A program made the position numbers and the translations under genes. 34,303 nt of DNA from Streptomyces huasconensis. GTDB lineage: Bacteria > Actinomycetota > Actinomycetes > Streptomycetales > Streptomycetaceae. The notes under the pieces are model-generated. The model was not told the origin of the DNA. It ran no database searches and worked only from the letters and a program-made list of their open reading frames with translations. Position 1 is the first letter of the stretch, and the number at the start of each line of letters is the position of its first letter. This document shows positions 8,415-17,482 of this stretch, in pieces. The stretch lies in assembly GCA_004010275.1 (NCBI GenBank), contig RBWT01000084.1, positions 1 through 34,303 on the forward strand. The letters run 5' to 3'.

Positions 8415-8972
8415 ATGGGGGCATGGAGACGACTACGGCAAGGGAACGCGGGGCGACGGCGTACGCCTGTTCTGTACGCCGTCGGGCTCGCCGGCGCCGC
8501 CGCGCTCGGCGTCACCGCGTGTGACCCGGTGAACGGCGGCCTGAACACCGCGGCGGTCGCGCTCACCACCGACCGGATGGGCACCAAGGAGCTGGAGCGC
8601 CAGAAGCTCGACGTGGCGTGGCTCAGCTGCACCGCCCGCTATCAGGACCGGGTGACCCCGAAGAGCGGCGGTCCCTCGGAGAAGGCCGTCGTGGAGGTGG
8701 ACTGCCAGGGCGAGACCGGCGGCAACGACGACAACAAAGACATCACCATCAAGGGCAGGGTGTCCTCCCTCGTCGACGACCGCTGCGTACGCGGCAACCT
8801 CACCGCCAGGGTCGACGGCAAGGAGTGGTTTCAGGTCGACGTGCTCGGCAACTGCGATGCGGGTGACGGTGACGGCGGAACCCCGTCCCCGCCCGGCTCC
8901 TCCCACCAACCGCCCTCCCAGCCCCCGCCCTCCGACGACCGGCCCGAGCCCCGCCCCACCGTGAGCCGGTGA
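8415..8972 (+). CDS. Putative secreted lipoprotein, unknown function
   Basis: Intact 185-residue protein I cannot assign to a named family. It has an Arg-rich n-region (residues 5-16), a hydrophobic stretch (VLYAVGLAGAAALGV) and a lipobox VTAC with the lipidated Cys at 36, so it is probably anchored to the outer face of the membrane. The mature part has two further Cys pairs (LSCTARY / VDCQGE and DDRCVRG / LGNCDAG) that could form disulfides. It also has an acidic loop (GGNDDNKD) and a Pro/Ser-rich tail of about 35 residues. Spacing suits a small beta-fold domain on a flexible tail. CACTCT at 8402-8407 is 7 nt before the ATG, a possible leaderless promoter. Confidence 0.75.
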   Translation: MGAWRRLRQGNAGRRRTPVLYAVGLAGAAALGVTACDPVNGGLNTAAVALTTDRMGTKELERQKLDVAWLSCTARYQDRVTPKSGGPSEKAVVEVDCQGETGGNDDNKDITIKGRVSSLVDDRCVRGNLTARVDGKEWFQVDVLGNCDAGDGDGGTPSPPGSSHQPPSQPPPSDDRPEPRPTVSR

Positions 8973-9030
8973 CGGTGACCGTCACCCCCGACCCGCCGCC
9001 CCCGACCTGCGACTGCTGCCGGGGAAGTGA

Positions 9031-9096
9031 CAGGCCCGCCGGGCGGCCCGCCCCGGCCGAAGTGATCCAAACCGCTTCCGGGCCGCCCGGCGCCTG
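9031..9096 (+). repeat. Imperfect inverted repeat over the tricorn promoter
   Basis: The 20-nt arm at 9031-9050 and the 18-nt arm at 9079-9096 are complementary except for a 2-nt bulge, with a 28-nt loop. The right arm covers the expected -35 position of the tricorn promoter and ends 3 nt before its -10. It could be an operator or a hairpin for the preceding gene. Confidence 0.55.
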
Positions 9097-9104
9097 CCTA
9101 GGCT
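9076..9104 (+). promoter_or_regulatory. Leaderless promoter of the tricorn gene
   Basis: TAGGCT at 9099-9104 is followed after 7 nt by the GTG start at 9112. A weak -35 (TTCCGG, 9076-9081) lies 17 nt upstream of it. No Shine-Dalgarno is present. Confidence 0.55.
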
Positions 9105-9111
9105 GGACGGT

Positions 9112-12100
9112 GTGACACAGACTGCGTACCTCCGGTATCCGCACATCCACGGCGAGTTGGCCACGTTCACGGCTGAGGACGACGTCTGGGTCGCCCCGCT
9201 CGACGGGGGCCGCGCCTGGCGGGTCAGCGCCGACAACGTACCCGTGAACCACCCCCGCATCTCCCCGGACGGCACCACCGTCGCCTGGACGTCCACCCGC
9301 GACGGGGCGCCCGAGGTGCACGTCGCGCCCGTCGACGGCGGCCCCTCCAAGAGGCTGACGCACTGGGGCACTTGGAAGACGGGCGTGCGCGGCTGGACCC
9401 CCGACGGGCAGGTCCTCGCGGTCTCCGCCGCGGGCCAGGCCTCGTGGAACCGCAGCTGGGCGCGGGCCGTGCCGCTGGACGGCGGACCCGCCGCCACCCT
9501 GCCCTACGGCCTCGTCGGCAACGTCACGCACGGCCCCGACGGCCAGGTCCTGCTGGTCACCGCCCCCCTCGGACGCGAGGCCGCCTGGTGGAAGCGGTAC
9601 CGCGGCGGCACCGCGGGCAAGCTGTGGCTCCGCGAGGCGGCGGACACGGAGTTCGTACGCCTCCACGAAGAGCTGGACGGGAACATCGAGTACCCGCTGT
9701 GGGTGGGGGAGCGGCTCGCGTTCCTCTCCGACCACGAAGGCGTCGGCGCCCTCTATTCGTCCCTGCCCGACGGCTCCGACCTGCGCCGCCACACGCCGCT
9801 CGACGGCTTCTACGCCCGGCACGCCGCCACCGACGGCACCCGCGTGATCTATACGAGCGCCGGCCGGCTCTGGCTCCTGGACGACCTGACCGGCGCCGAA
9901 CCGCGCCGCCTCGACATCCGCCTCGGCGGCCAGCGCACCGACCTCCAGCCGCACCCCGTGTCCGCCGCCCGCTGGTTCGGGGCCGCCGCGCCCGATCACA
10001 CCGGCCGCGGCAGCGCCGTCTCCGTCCGCGGTTCCGTGCACTGGGTCACGCACCGCGAGGGCCCGGCCCGCGCGCTCGCCGCCACCCCGGGCGTGCGCGC
10101 CCGGCTGCCCCGCACCTTCCGTGTGGCGGGGGAGGCGCACGACGTGTGGGTGACGACGCGGAGGGCGACGAGGCGCTGGAGTTCGCCCCGGCCACCGGCC
10201 CCGCGCCCGGCGCTACCCCGCGCAGGCTCGCCGCCGGACAGCTCGGCCGGGTCCTCGGGCTCGCCATGTCGCCGGACGGCAGCCGCGCCGCCGTCGCCTC
10301 GCACGACGGGCGCGTCCTGCTCGTCGAGCGGGAGAGCGGCGAGGTCCGCGAGGTCGACCGCAGCGAGGACGGCGACATCACCGGGCTCGTCTTCTCGCCG
10401 GACTCCGCCTGGCTCGCCTGGTCACACCCCGGCCCGAGCCCGCTGCGCCAGCTCAAACTCGCCAACACCGCCGACCTGTCGGTGTCCGAGGCGACCCCGC
10501 TGCGCTTCCGCGACTATTCGCCCGCGTTCACGCTCGACGGCAAGCACCTCGCCTTCCTCTCCGCCCGCGCCTTCGACCCGGTCTACGACGAGCACGTCTT
10601 CGACCTCGCCTTCGTCGGCGGCTCCCGCCCGTACCTCCTCACGCTCGCCGCGACCACGCCGTCCCCGTTCGGGCCGCAGCGGCACGGCCGGCCCTTCGAG
10701 GGGCAGGACAGCCCCGGCGCCGAGACGCCCGACAGCGAGGGCGCGCCGTCACCGCGTCGACTTCGACGGGCTCGCCGACCGCATCGTGGCGTTCCCCGTC
10801 GAGGCCGCCCGCTATACGACGCTGCGCGCCGCCAAGGACGGCCTGCTCTGGCTGCGCCACCCGGTGCGGGGCGTGCTCGGCGCCTCCCGGGCCACCCCCT
10901 CCGACCCGGAGCCGCACACCGAGCTGGAGCGGTACGACCTCGCCCAGCGCCGCGTGGAGGAACTGGCCGCCGACGCCGACCACTTCGCGGTCACCGGCGA
11001 CGGCAAGCGGGTCCTGCTGTGGACCGACGGCAAGCTGAAGGTGGTGCCCAGCGACCGGCGCGCCTCGGGCGACGAGGACAGCGACTCGAACATCTCCGTC
11101 GACCTGACCCGCATCCGCCACACCGTCGACCCGGCCGCCGAGTGGCGCCAGATGTACGACGAGACGGGCCGCCTCATGCGGGACAACTTCTGGCGGCCGA
11201 CATGGGCGGCGTCGACTGGGACGGCGTACTGGAGCGCTACCGCCCGGTGCTCGACCGCGTCGCCACCCACGACGACCTCGTCGACCTGCTCTGGGAGGTG
11301 CAGGGCGAGCTGGGCACCTCGCACGCGTACGTCGTCCCGGGCGGCCGGGGCGGCGGCTCCGCGCTCCGGCAAGGGCTTCTCGGCGCCGACCTGTCGCGGG
11401 GCGAGGACGGCCTGTGGCGCATCGACCGCGTCCTGCCCTCGGAGACCTCCGACCCCGCGGCGCGCTCCCCGCTGGCGGCCCCCGGCGTCGCGGTCCGCCC
11501 CGGCGACGCGGTGATCGAGTCAACGGCCGGCCCGTCGACCCCGTGACCGGGCCGGGACCGCTGCTCGTCGGCACCGCGGGCAAACCCGTCGAGCTGACCG
11601 TCTCGCCCTCGGGCGGCGGCGACCCCCGGCACGCCGTGGTCGTCCCCGTCGACGACGAGGAGCCGCTGCGCTACCACGCCTGGGTCGCCGACCGGCGGGC
11701 CTACGTCCACGAGCGCTCGGGCGGCCGCCTCGGCTACCTCCACGTCCCCGACATGCAGGCGCCGGGCTGGGCGCAGATCCACCGGGACCTGCGCGTCGAG
11801 GTCGCCCGCGAGGGCCTGGTGGTCGACGTCCGCGAGAACCGCGGCGGCCACACCTCCCAGCTCGTCGTGGAGAAGCTGGCGCGCCGCGTCGTCGGCTGGG
11901 ACCTGCCGCGCGGCTCACGGCCCTTCAGCTACCCCCAGGACGCGCCCCGCGGGCCCGTCGTCGCCGTCGCCAACGAGTTCTCCGGGTCCGACGGCGACAT
12001 CGTCAACGCGGCGATCCGGGCGCTCGGCATCGGCCCCGTGGTCGGCACCCGCACGTGGGGCGGCGTCATCGGCATCGACAGCCGCTACCACCTGGTCGAC

Positions 12101-12360
12101 GGCACGCTGGTGACCCAGCCCAAGTACGCCTTCTGGACGGAAGGCGAGGAGTGGGGGGTGGAGAACCACGGCGTCGACCCCGACGTCGAGGTCGTGATGA
12201 CCCCCGACGACTACGCGGCGGGCCGCGACCCGCAGCTGGACGAGGCGGTGCGCATCGCGCTCGCCGCGCTGGCGGAGAACCCCGCGAAGAGCGCGCCGCC
12301 CCTGCCCTGGGCCGCCGTACGGCCCGGTATCCCACCGCGCCGCGCGACGCGGAGGGATAG
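9112..12360 (+). CDS. Tricorn protease homologue (at least four frameshifts)
   Basis: Large cytosolic serine protease of the tricorn family, about 1080 residues after repair, which trims peptides released by the proteasome. The N-terminal half is beta-propeller repeats (DGTTVAWTSTRDGAPEV, FSPDSAWLAWSHPG). A helical bundle (DWDGVLERYRPVLDRV), a PDZ domain and the split catalytic core follow. Catalytic elements match the family: GTSHAY (Ser-His pair), ANEFSGSDGD (nucleophile Ser-Asp) and EEWGVENHG (Glu). Shifts lie near 10157 (-1), 10752 (+1), 11193 (-1) and 11519 (-1), each at a short G/C run or a stray T. The last frame has no stop before the HIT gene, so I place the end at the TAG 12358-12360 in the neighbouring frame, assuming one more indel near 12320. 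The exact C-terminus is uncertain. Confidence 0.85.
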
Positions 12361-12403
12361 CATTCCGTGCGTACCGATCACTGCTCCTGAGGAGGCCGGG
12401 CCC

Positions 12404-12757
12404 ATGGCGGGCGAAGCGCGAAGCGACTGCCTGTTCTGCAAGATCGTCGCGGGTGAGGTGCCGGCGACCGTGGTCCGGGAGACGGAGACGACCCTCGCCT
12501 TCCGCGACATCAACCCGCAGGCCCCCACGCACGTCCTGATCATCCCGAAGGTGCACCACCCCGACGCCGCGTCCCTGGCCGCCGCCGAGCCGCAGATCGC
12601 CGCGGACGTGCTGCGCGAGGCCCAGGAGGTCGCCACCGAGGAGAAGGCGGAGAGCTACCGCATCGTCTTCAACACCGGCGCGGGCGCGGGCCAGACCGTC
12701 TTCCACGCGCACGCGCACGTCCTGGGCGGCCGCGGCCTCCAGTGGCCTCCCGGATAG
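12404..12757 (+). CDS. HIT domain protein (histidine triad)
   Basis: Intact 117-residue histidine-triad protein, a nucleotide hydrolase of the HINT-like branch, which acts on purine nucleoside phosphoramidates and related compounds. The N-terminal CLFCKIVAGEVPA has the two Cys of the actinobacterial type. The triad is HAHAHVLGG (H-x-H-x-H) near the C-terminus, preceded by IIPKVHHPD and FNTGAGAGQTVFH. The start is ATG 12404, supported by GAGGAGG about 8 nt upstream. It shares the reading frame of the tricorn C-terminal part with no intervening stop in the given sequence, so an apparent fusion exists; the ribosome-binding site argues for a separate protein. Confidence 0.92.
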   Translation: MAGEARSDCLFCKIVAGEVPATVVRETETTLAFRDINPQAPTHVLIIPKVHHPDAASLAAAEPQIAADVLREAQEVATEEKAESYRIVFNTGAGAGQTVFHAHAHVLGGRGLQWPPG

Positions 12758-12772
12758 CGGGGCCGCTCCCTC

Positions 12773-13679
12773 TTGTCCGTACGTGAACTGGTGGTGCTCG
12801 GCACCGCCAGCCAGGTCCCGACCCGGCACCGCAACCACAACGGCTACGTGCTGCTCTGGGACGGCCAGGGCATCATGTTCGACCCCGGCGAGGGCACGCA
12901 GCGGCAGATGCTGCGCGCCGGGGTCGCCGCGCACGACCTGCACCGGATCTGCGTCACCCACTTCCACGGCGACCACAGCCTCGGCCTCGCCGGGGTGATC
13001 CAGCGCCTCAACCTCGACCGGGTCCCGCACCCCGTCACCGCCCACTACCCGGCCTCCGGGCAGCGCTTCTTCGACCGCCTGCGGTACGCGACGGCCTACC
13101 GCGAGACCGTCGCGCTCGCCGAGGCCCCGGTCGCCGCCGACGGCCCGCTGGCCGCCACCGCCTCGTACACCCTCGACGCGCGCAAGCTCTCCCACCCCGT
13201 CGAGTCGTACGGCTACCGCCTCACCGAACCCGACGGGCGCCGCATGCTGCCGGAGCTGCTGGCCGAGCGCGGCATCAGGGGGCCGGACGTCGGGCGGCTC
13301 CAGAAGGAGGGCGCCCTCGGCGGCGTCACGCTGGACGAGGTGAGCGAGGTGCGGCGCGGGCAGCGCTTTGCCTTCGTGATGGACACCCGGCTCTGCGACG
13401 GCGTGTACGCGCTCGCCGAGGGCTGCGACATGCTGGTCATCGAGTCGACGTTCCTCGACGAGGACGAGCAACTGGCCGTCGACCACGGTCATTTGACCGC
13501 CGGCCAGGCCGCCCGGGTGGCCGTCGACGCGGGCGGCGCGGCACCTCGTGCTGACGCACTTCAGCCAGCGCTACCCCGACCCGGGCGCCTACGAACAGCA
13601 GGCCCGCGCCGCCGGGTTCGACGGCGAACTGACCGTCGCCCGCGACCTGATGCGCGTGCCCCTCCCCAAGCGAACCTGA
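12773..13679 (+). CDS. rnz: Ribonuclease Z (one frameshift)
   Basis: RNase Z matures tRNA 3' ends by endonucleolytic cleavage; about 301 residues, the usual length of the short form. The first strand is ELVVLGTASQVPTRHRN. The zinc motif is THFHGDHSLGLAG (H-x-H-x-D-H) near residue 65. FVMDTRLCDG holds the bridging Asp, VIESTFLDED follows, and the last motif is HLVLTHFSQRY. This last motif is out of frame because of one extra G near 13535 (GCGGGCGGCGCGGCAC). After repair the protein ends LPKRT at 13679. Without repair the frame runs straight into the deaminase gene, an artefact. TTG 12773 is the only start that keeps the first beta-strand; no Shine-Dalgarno is seen and the HIT stop is 15 nt away. 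Confidence 0.9.
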
Positions 13680-13726
13680 GCCCCCCCCCACCGCACACCC
13701 AGCACAGAACTGAGCGAGACCGCACC

Positions 13727-14728
13727 ATGCCGATCCCCAAGGCCGAACTCCACCTCCACATCGAAGGCACCCTCGAACCCGAACTGGCCTTCGCGCTGGC
13801 CGCGCGCAATGACGTCGAGCTGCCCTACGCCGACACCGAAGAGCTGCGCAAGGCCTACCTCTTCGAGGACCTCCAGTCCTTCCTGGACCTCTACTACAGC
13901 CTGATGGCCGTGCTGCGCACCGAGGCGGACTTCGAGGAACTCGCCGACGCCTACCTCACCCGCGCCGCCGCCCAGGGCGTGCGGCACGCGGAGATCTTCT
14001 TCGACCCGCAGGCGCACATCGCGCGCGGCGTGCCCATCGCCACCGTCATCGAGGGCCTGTCCCGCGCGCTGGAGCGCAGCGAGGAGCGGCACGGTATCTC
14101 CACCCGGCTCATCATGTGCTTCCTGCGCGACCAGTCCGCCGAGTCCGCGATGGAGACGCTGGAGGCCGCCAGGCCCCACCTCCACCGGATCATCGGCGTC
14201 GGCCTCGACTCCGCCGAGGTCGGCCACCCCCCGGTCAAGTTCAAGGAGGTGTACGAGGCCGCCGCCGCCCTCGGGCTGCGGCTCGTCGCGCACGCCGGTG
14301 AGGAGGGCCCGCCCTCGTACATCACCGACTCCCTGGACCTGCTGCGCGTCGAGCGCGTCGACCACGGGCTGCGCTGCATGGAGGACCCGGAGCTGGTCGA
14401 GCGCCTGGTCCGCGAGCGCGTGCCGCTCACGCTCTGCCCGCTCTCCAACGTCCGGCTGCGCGCCATCGACGTCCTCGAAGAGCACCCGCTGGCGCGGATG
14501 CTCGACGCCGGGCTGATGTGCACGGTCAACTCCGACGACCCGGCCTACTTCGGGGGGTACGTGGACGACACCTTCCACGCCGTGCGCGAGGCGCTCGGCA
14601 TCGGCCAGGAGCAGCTGCGCACGCTCGCGCGGAACTCCTTCGAGGCGGCCTTCCTCGACCGGGACGCGGCGGACGAGGAGCTGCGGGCGCGCTACCTCGC
14701 CGAGGTCGAGGCTTATTCGTTCGACTGA
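13727..14728 (+). CDS. Adenosine/adenine deaminase family protein
   Basis: Intact 333-residue zinc hydrolase of the adenosine/AMP deaminase superfamily, making hypoxanthine or inosine in purine salvage. Zinc ligands visible are His9 and His11 (KAELHLHIEG), His189 (AHAGEEGPPSYI, with catalytic Glu192) and Asp270 (VNSDDPAYFGG). FFDPQAH, GLDSAEVGHPP, HAGEEGPP and SDDPAYFGGY are hallmarks I associate with bacterial/fungal adenine deaminases (type 2, Aah1-like) more than with classical adenosine deaminase, so free adenine may be the real substrate. Genomes of this group usually label it adenosine deaminase. The start ATG 13727 follows a weak GAGCGAG. It lies 47 nt after rnz. Confidence 0.9.
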   Translation: MPIPKAELHLHIEGTLEPELAFALAARNDVELPYADTEELRKAYLFEDLQSFLDLYYSLMAVLRTEADFEELADAYLTRAAAQGVRHAEIFFDPQAHIARGVPIATVIEGLSRALERSEERHGISTRLIMCFLRDQSAESAMETLEAARPHLHRIIGVGLDSAEVGHPPVKFKEVYEAAAALGLRLVAHAGEEGPPSYITDSLDLLRVERVDHGLRCMEDPELVERLVRERVPLTLCPLSNVRLRAIDVLEEHPLARMLDAGLMCTVNSDDPAYFGGYVDDTFHAVREALGIGQEQLRTLARNSFEAAFLDRDAADEELRARYLAEVEAYSFD

Positions 14729-14744
14729 GCACCGGCGCCGGGCC

Positions 14745-14750
14745 TAGGGT
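14745..14750 (+). promoter_or_regulatory. -10 element before the 9-residue mini-ORF
   Basis: TAGGGT, with the mini-ORF ATG at 14757 after 6 nt. It is the likely promoter for the glycosyltransferase transcript, which would then have a 126-nt leader starting with a leaderless peptide. No clear -35. Confidence 0.4.
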
Positions 14751-14756
14751 CCCGGT

Positions 14757-14786
14757 ATGCACTCCATCGCGCAGATCTACGGCTGA
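14757..14786 (+). CDS. Putative leader peptide MHSIAQIYG
   Basis: Nine codons and a TGA, placed 6 nt after a -10-like TAGGGT, so it could be translated from a leaderless transcript. It sits 96 nt before the macrolide-type glycosyltransferase and in the same frame, with this TGA the only stop between them. Small leader peptides upstream of macrolide resistance genes often mediate drug-inducible attenuation; that role here is inference only. CCTTCG at 14813-14818 can pair with CGAAGG (14871-14876), which contains most of the glycosyltransferase Shine-Dalgarno, but six pairs in this base composition may be chance. Confidence 0.3.
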   Translation: MHSIAQIYG

Positions 14787-14882
14787 CACGGCCTTCCGTG
14801 GCCCCCGCCCGCCCTTCGGGGCCGAGGCGGCGGCCCGTCGCGCCTGTCCCTGATCCGTGACTTCTGTACGCGAAGGACTCTC

Positions 14883-16070
14883 ATGTCATCCCGTGGACCC
14901 TCCCGTCGGCGTGCCCATATCGCCATGATCGGCGTGCCGATGGTCAGCCATGTGCTGCCCGCCCTGGAGATCATCCGTGAGCTGGCCGCGCGCGGCCACC
15001 GCGTGACGTACGCCAACGACCCCGCCACCGCCGGGCTGATCGCACCCACCGGCGCCGCACTCGTCCCGTACGACTCGACGCTCCCGCACCGCGACAACAT
15101 CTGGCCCGACGACCCGATCGAGGCGAGCGCGCTCTTCCTCGACGACGCGATGGCGGTGCTCCCGCAGCTGCGCGCGGTGTACGACGACGACCCCGCCGAC
15201 CTGTACCTGTACGACATCGGCGCGTACGTCGGCCGGGCGCTCGCCGAGGCGCAGGGGCGGCCCGTCGTCCAGCTCTCGCCCACCTATGTCGCCTGGGGCA
15301 GCTACCAGGAGGACATCGGCGCGGCCCTCGCGCGACTGCCGGGCGCCGCCGCCCTGGAGGCCCGCTTCACGGAGTGGCTCGCCGGGTGCGGGGCCACCAC
15401 CCTGGACGCCGGCCGGTTCTCGGGGGTTCCGCCGCGCGCCCTCGCCACGATCCCGCGCGCCATGCAGCCGTACGCGGACACCGTCGATCCCCGCGTCGAC
15501 TTCGTCGGGCCGTGCTTCGGCGACCGCGCGCGGCAAGGGAGTTGGACGCGTCCCGAGGGCGCCGAGAAGGTGCTCCTGGTCTCGCTCGGCTCGGCGTACA
15601 CCAGGCAGCCGGAGTTCTACCGCAACTGCGTGGCCGCGTTCGGGGAGCTGCCGGGCTGGCACGTCGTCCTCCAGATCGGCAAGCACGTCGACCCGGCCGA
15701 GCTGGGCGCGGAGCTGCCCGCGAACATCGAAGTCCGGCCCTGGGTGCCGCAGTTGGCGGTCCTGGAGCGGGCCGACGCGTTCGTCACCCATGCCGGCATG
15801 GGCAGTTCCAGTGAGGGGCTGTACACCGGGGTGCCGATGATCGCCGTACCGCAAGGGGCCGAGCAGCCGGTGAACGCCGACCGGCTGGTGGAGCTGGGCG
15901 TGGCGCGTCGCCTGGACACGGCGGACGCGTCGGGTGAGGCCCTGCGTTCGACGCTGCTGGCCCTGGTGTCCGACCCCGAAGTCGCCGCGTGCTGCGCGCG
16001 GTTGAAGGCGGAGGTCCGGGCGGAGGGCAGCACCTCACGGGCGGCGGATCTGATCGAGGCGGAGCTGTAG
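14883..16070 (+). CDS. Macrolide-type glycosyltransferase (OleD/Mgt-like)
   Basis: Intact 395-residue GT-B glycosyltransferase, MGT subfamily of GT1, which in characterised relatives glucosylates and inactivates macrolides with UDP-glucose. The N-terminal acceptor domain has HIAMIGVPMVSHVLPALEI. The DLYLYDIGAYVGR and VQLSPTYVAW blocks and FVGPCFGDRARQGSW align by eye with the OleD pattern. The C-terminal donor site has RPWVPQLAVLERADAFVTH, the HAGMGSSSEGL loop and VPQGAEQPVNADR. The first-domain catalytic His is normally early in the protein; here SHVLP is its candidate. The start is ATG 14883 with AAGGA five nt upstream. It is the only gene here with a likely antibiotic role. The acceptor is unknown, and a natural-product tailoring role is possible, though no biosynthetic cluster is nearby. 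Confidence 0.88.
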   Translation: MSSRGPSRRRAHIAMIGVPMVSHVLPALEIIRELAARGHRVTYANDPATAGLIAPTGAALVPYDSTLPHRDNIWPDDPIEASALFLDDAMAVLPQLRAVYDDDPADLYLYDIGAYVGRALAEAQGRPVVQLSPTYVAWGSYQEDIGAALARLPGAAALEARFTEWLAGCGATTLDAGRFSGVPPRALATIPRAMQPYADTVDPRVDFVGPCFGDRARQGSWTRPEGAEKVLLVSLGSAYTRQPEFYRNCVAAFGELPGWHVVLQIGKHVDPAELGAELPANIEVRPWVPQLAVLERADAFVTHAGMGSSSEGLYTGVPMIAVPQGAEQPVNADRLVELGVARRLDTADASGEALRSTLLALVSDPEVAACCARLKAEVRAEGSTSRAADLIEAEL

Positions 16071-16071
16071 C

Positions 16072-16097
16072 GCCCCGCGCCGCTCGACCGGCGGGGC
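16072..16097 (+). terminator. Hairpin after the glycosyltransferase gene
   Basis: GCCCCGC (16072-16078) and GCGGGGC (16091-16097) form a 7-bp stem with a 12-nt loop, directly after the stop codon. There is no T-tract. Confidence 0.5.
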
Positions 16098-16109
16098 CGT
16101 CCCGCACCA

Positions 16110-16138
16110 TTGACGGCCCCTGTCCGCATACCTAGTCT
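16110..16138 (+). promoter_or_regulatory. Strong leaderless promoter of the dehydratase gene
   Basis: TTGACG (16110-16115), a 17-nt spacer and TAGTCT (16133-16138) match the principal sigma factor consensus. The ATG at 16147 comes 8 nt later, so the mRNA should start at or within 2 nt of the start codon. Confidence 0.75.
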
Positions 16139-16146
16139 CCGTTCTC

Positions 16147-17451
16147 ATGTATGGACAGAGCTTGGTCATCGCGGATGTCCGCCTCACCCCGGTCCTGGTC
16201 GCCGATCCACCGCTCCTCAACACCCAGGGCGTCCATCAGCCCTACACGCCGCGCCTCATCGTCGAGGTGGTCACGGCGGGCGGGGTGACCGGGATCGGGG
16301 AGACCTACGGTGATGGCACCTACCTGGAGCCGGCGCGGTCCCTGGCCGCCCGGCTGCCCGGGGGCAAGGTCTCCGACGTGAACCGGCTGTTCACACTCGC
16401 GGACGAGGTGGCCGTCGACGCCTCCCGGGTCGACGACTCCGTCGACGTCGGCGGTCTGCGGGGTGCGCGGAGCGCCGACAAGCTGCGGCTCTCCGTCGTC
16501 TCCGGGTTCGAGGTGGCCTGCCTGGACGCGCTCGGCAAGGCCCTCGGGCTGCCCGTGCACGCCCTGCTCGGCGGCAAGGTGCGGGACGCCGTGGAGTACA
16601 GCGCCTACCTCTTCTACAAGTGGGCCGAGCACCCCGCGGGCCGCGCGAGCGAGCCGGACGACGGCTGGGGCGCCGCCCTCGACCCGGCCGGGATCGTCGC
16701 CCAGGCCCGGCTGTTCACCGAGCGCCACGGCTTCCGGTCGTACAAGCTCAAGGGCGGCGTCTTCCCGCCGGAGGAGGAGATCGCCGCGGTCCGCGCCCTC
16801 GCCGAGGCGTTCCCGGGCAGGCCGCTGCGGCTGGACCCCAACGGCGCCTGGTCCGTGGAGACCTCACTGAAGGTCGCCGCCGAACTCGGGGACGTACTGG
16901 AGTACCTGGAGGACCCCGCGCTCGGCACCCCCGCCATGGCCGAGGTCGCGGCCCGCACCTCCGTGCCGCTCGCCACGAACATGTGCGTGACCACCTTCGA
17001 GGAGATCCCGGAAGCCTTCGCGAAGGGCGCCGTACAGGTCGTCCTCTCCGACCACCACTACTGGGGCGGGCTGCGGCGCACGCGGGACCTGGCCGCGGTG
17101 TGCCGGACGTTCGGGGTCGCCGTCTCCATGCACTCCAACACGCACCTGGGCATCAGCCTCGCCGCGATGACCCACGTGGCGGCGACCGTGCCCGGCCTCG
17201 ACCACGCCTGCGACACGCACTACCCCTGGCAGTCCGAGGACGTCCTGACCTCGCGCCCGCGGTTCACGGACGGCTCGATCACCGTCACCGACACCCCCGG
17301 CCTCGGCGTGGAACTCGACCACGCCCGGCTCGCCGCGCTGCACGCGCGCTGGCTCGACGACGACTTCCGCGCCCTGCGGGAACGGGACGACGCGGCGGCG
17401 ATGCGGGTGGCCGACCCCCGCTGGACGACTCCCGCGGTGCCGCGCTGGTAG
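16147..17451 (+). CDS. Glucarate dehydratase-like enolase superfamily enzyme
   Basis: Intact 434-residue enzyme of the enolase superfamily, glucarate dehydratase subgroup, which would convert D-glucarate to 5-keto-4-deoxyglucarate. The catalytic set is complete: Lys200 and Lys202 in SYKLKGG; metal ligands Asp230 (LDPNGAW), Glu255 (YLEDPA) and Asn278 (TNMCVTTF); then Asp302 (LSDHHYWGG) and His329 (SMHSNTHLGIS). These match GudD rather than mandelate racemase or muconate enzymes. Exact substrate within the subgroup (glucarate, idarate or another aldarate) is not decided by sequence. A PfkB kinase follows 65 nt later with its own promoter, suggesting a joint sugar-acid route. Confidence 0.88.
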   Translation: MYGQSLVIADVRLTPVLVADPPLLNTQGVHQPYTPRLIVEVVTAGGVTGIGETYGDGTYLEPARSLAARLPGGKVSDVNRLFTLADEVAVDASRVDDSVDVGGLRGARSADKLRLSVVSGFEVACLDALGKALGLPVHALLGGKVRDAVEYSAYLFYKWAEHPAGRASEPDDGWGAALDPAGIVAQARLFTERHGFRSYKLKGGVFPPEEEIAAVRALAEAFPGRPLRLDPNGAWSVETSLKVAAELGDVLEYLEDPALGTPAMAEVAARTSVPLATNMCVTTFEEIPEAFAKGAVQVVLSDHHYWGGLRRTRDLAAVCRTFGVAVSMHSNTHLGISLAAMTHVAATVPGLDHACDTHYPWQSEDVLTSRPRFTDGSITVTDTPGLGVELDHARLAALHARWLDDDFRALRERDDAAAMRVADPRWTTPAVPRW

Positions 17452-17482
17452 CGCCCGCACCCCGCGGCACACCGGTATCCCC

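Noticed and set aside
8968..8986. Palindrome GGTGACGGT-G-ACCGTCACC at the lipoprotein stop codon
   Set aside because: The single-base centre cannot form a hairpin loop, and it is too far from the tricorn promoter to be clearly an operator. It may be chance.
11915..13492. A 525-codon minus-strand frame over tricorn, HIT and rnz
   Set aside because: Low-complexity shadow of three recognised genes on the plus strand.
12773..14728. An apparent RNase Z-deaminase fusion protein
   Set aside because: It arises from one extra G near 13535. The correct RNase Z end with the THFSQRY motif lies in the other frame, and the deaminase has its own typical start.
14757..16070. TGA readthrough (e.g. selenocysteine) joining the mini-ORF to the glycosyltransferase
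   Set aside because: The glycosyltransferase has its own ATG and Shine-Dalgarno, and homologues start there. No SECIS-like structure was noticed.
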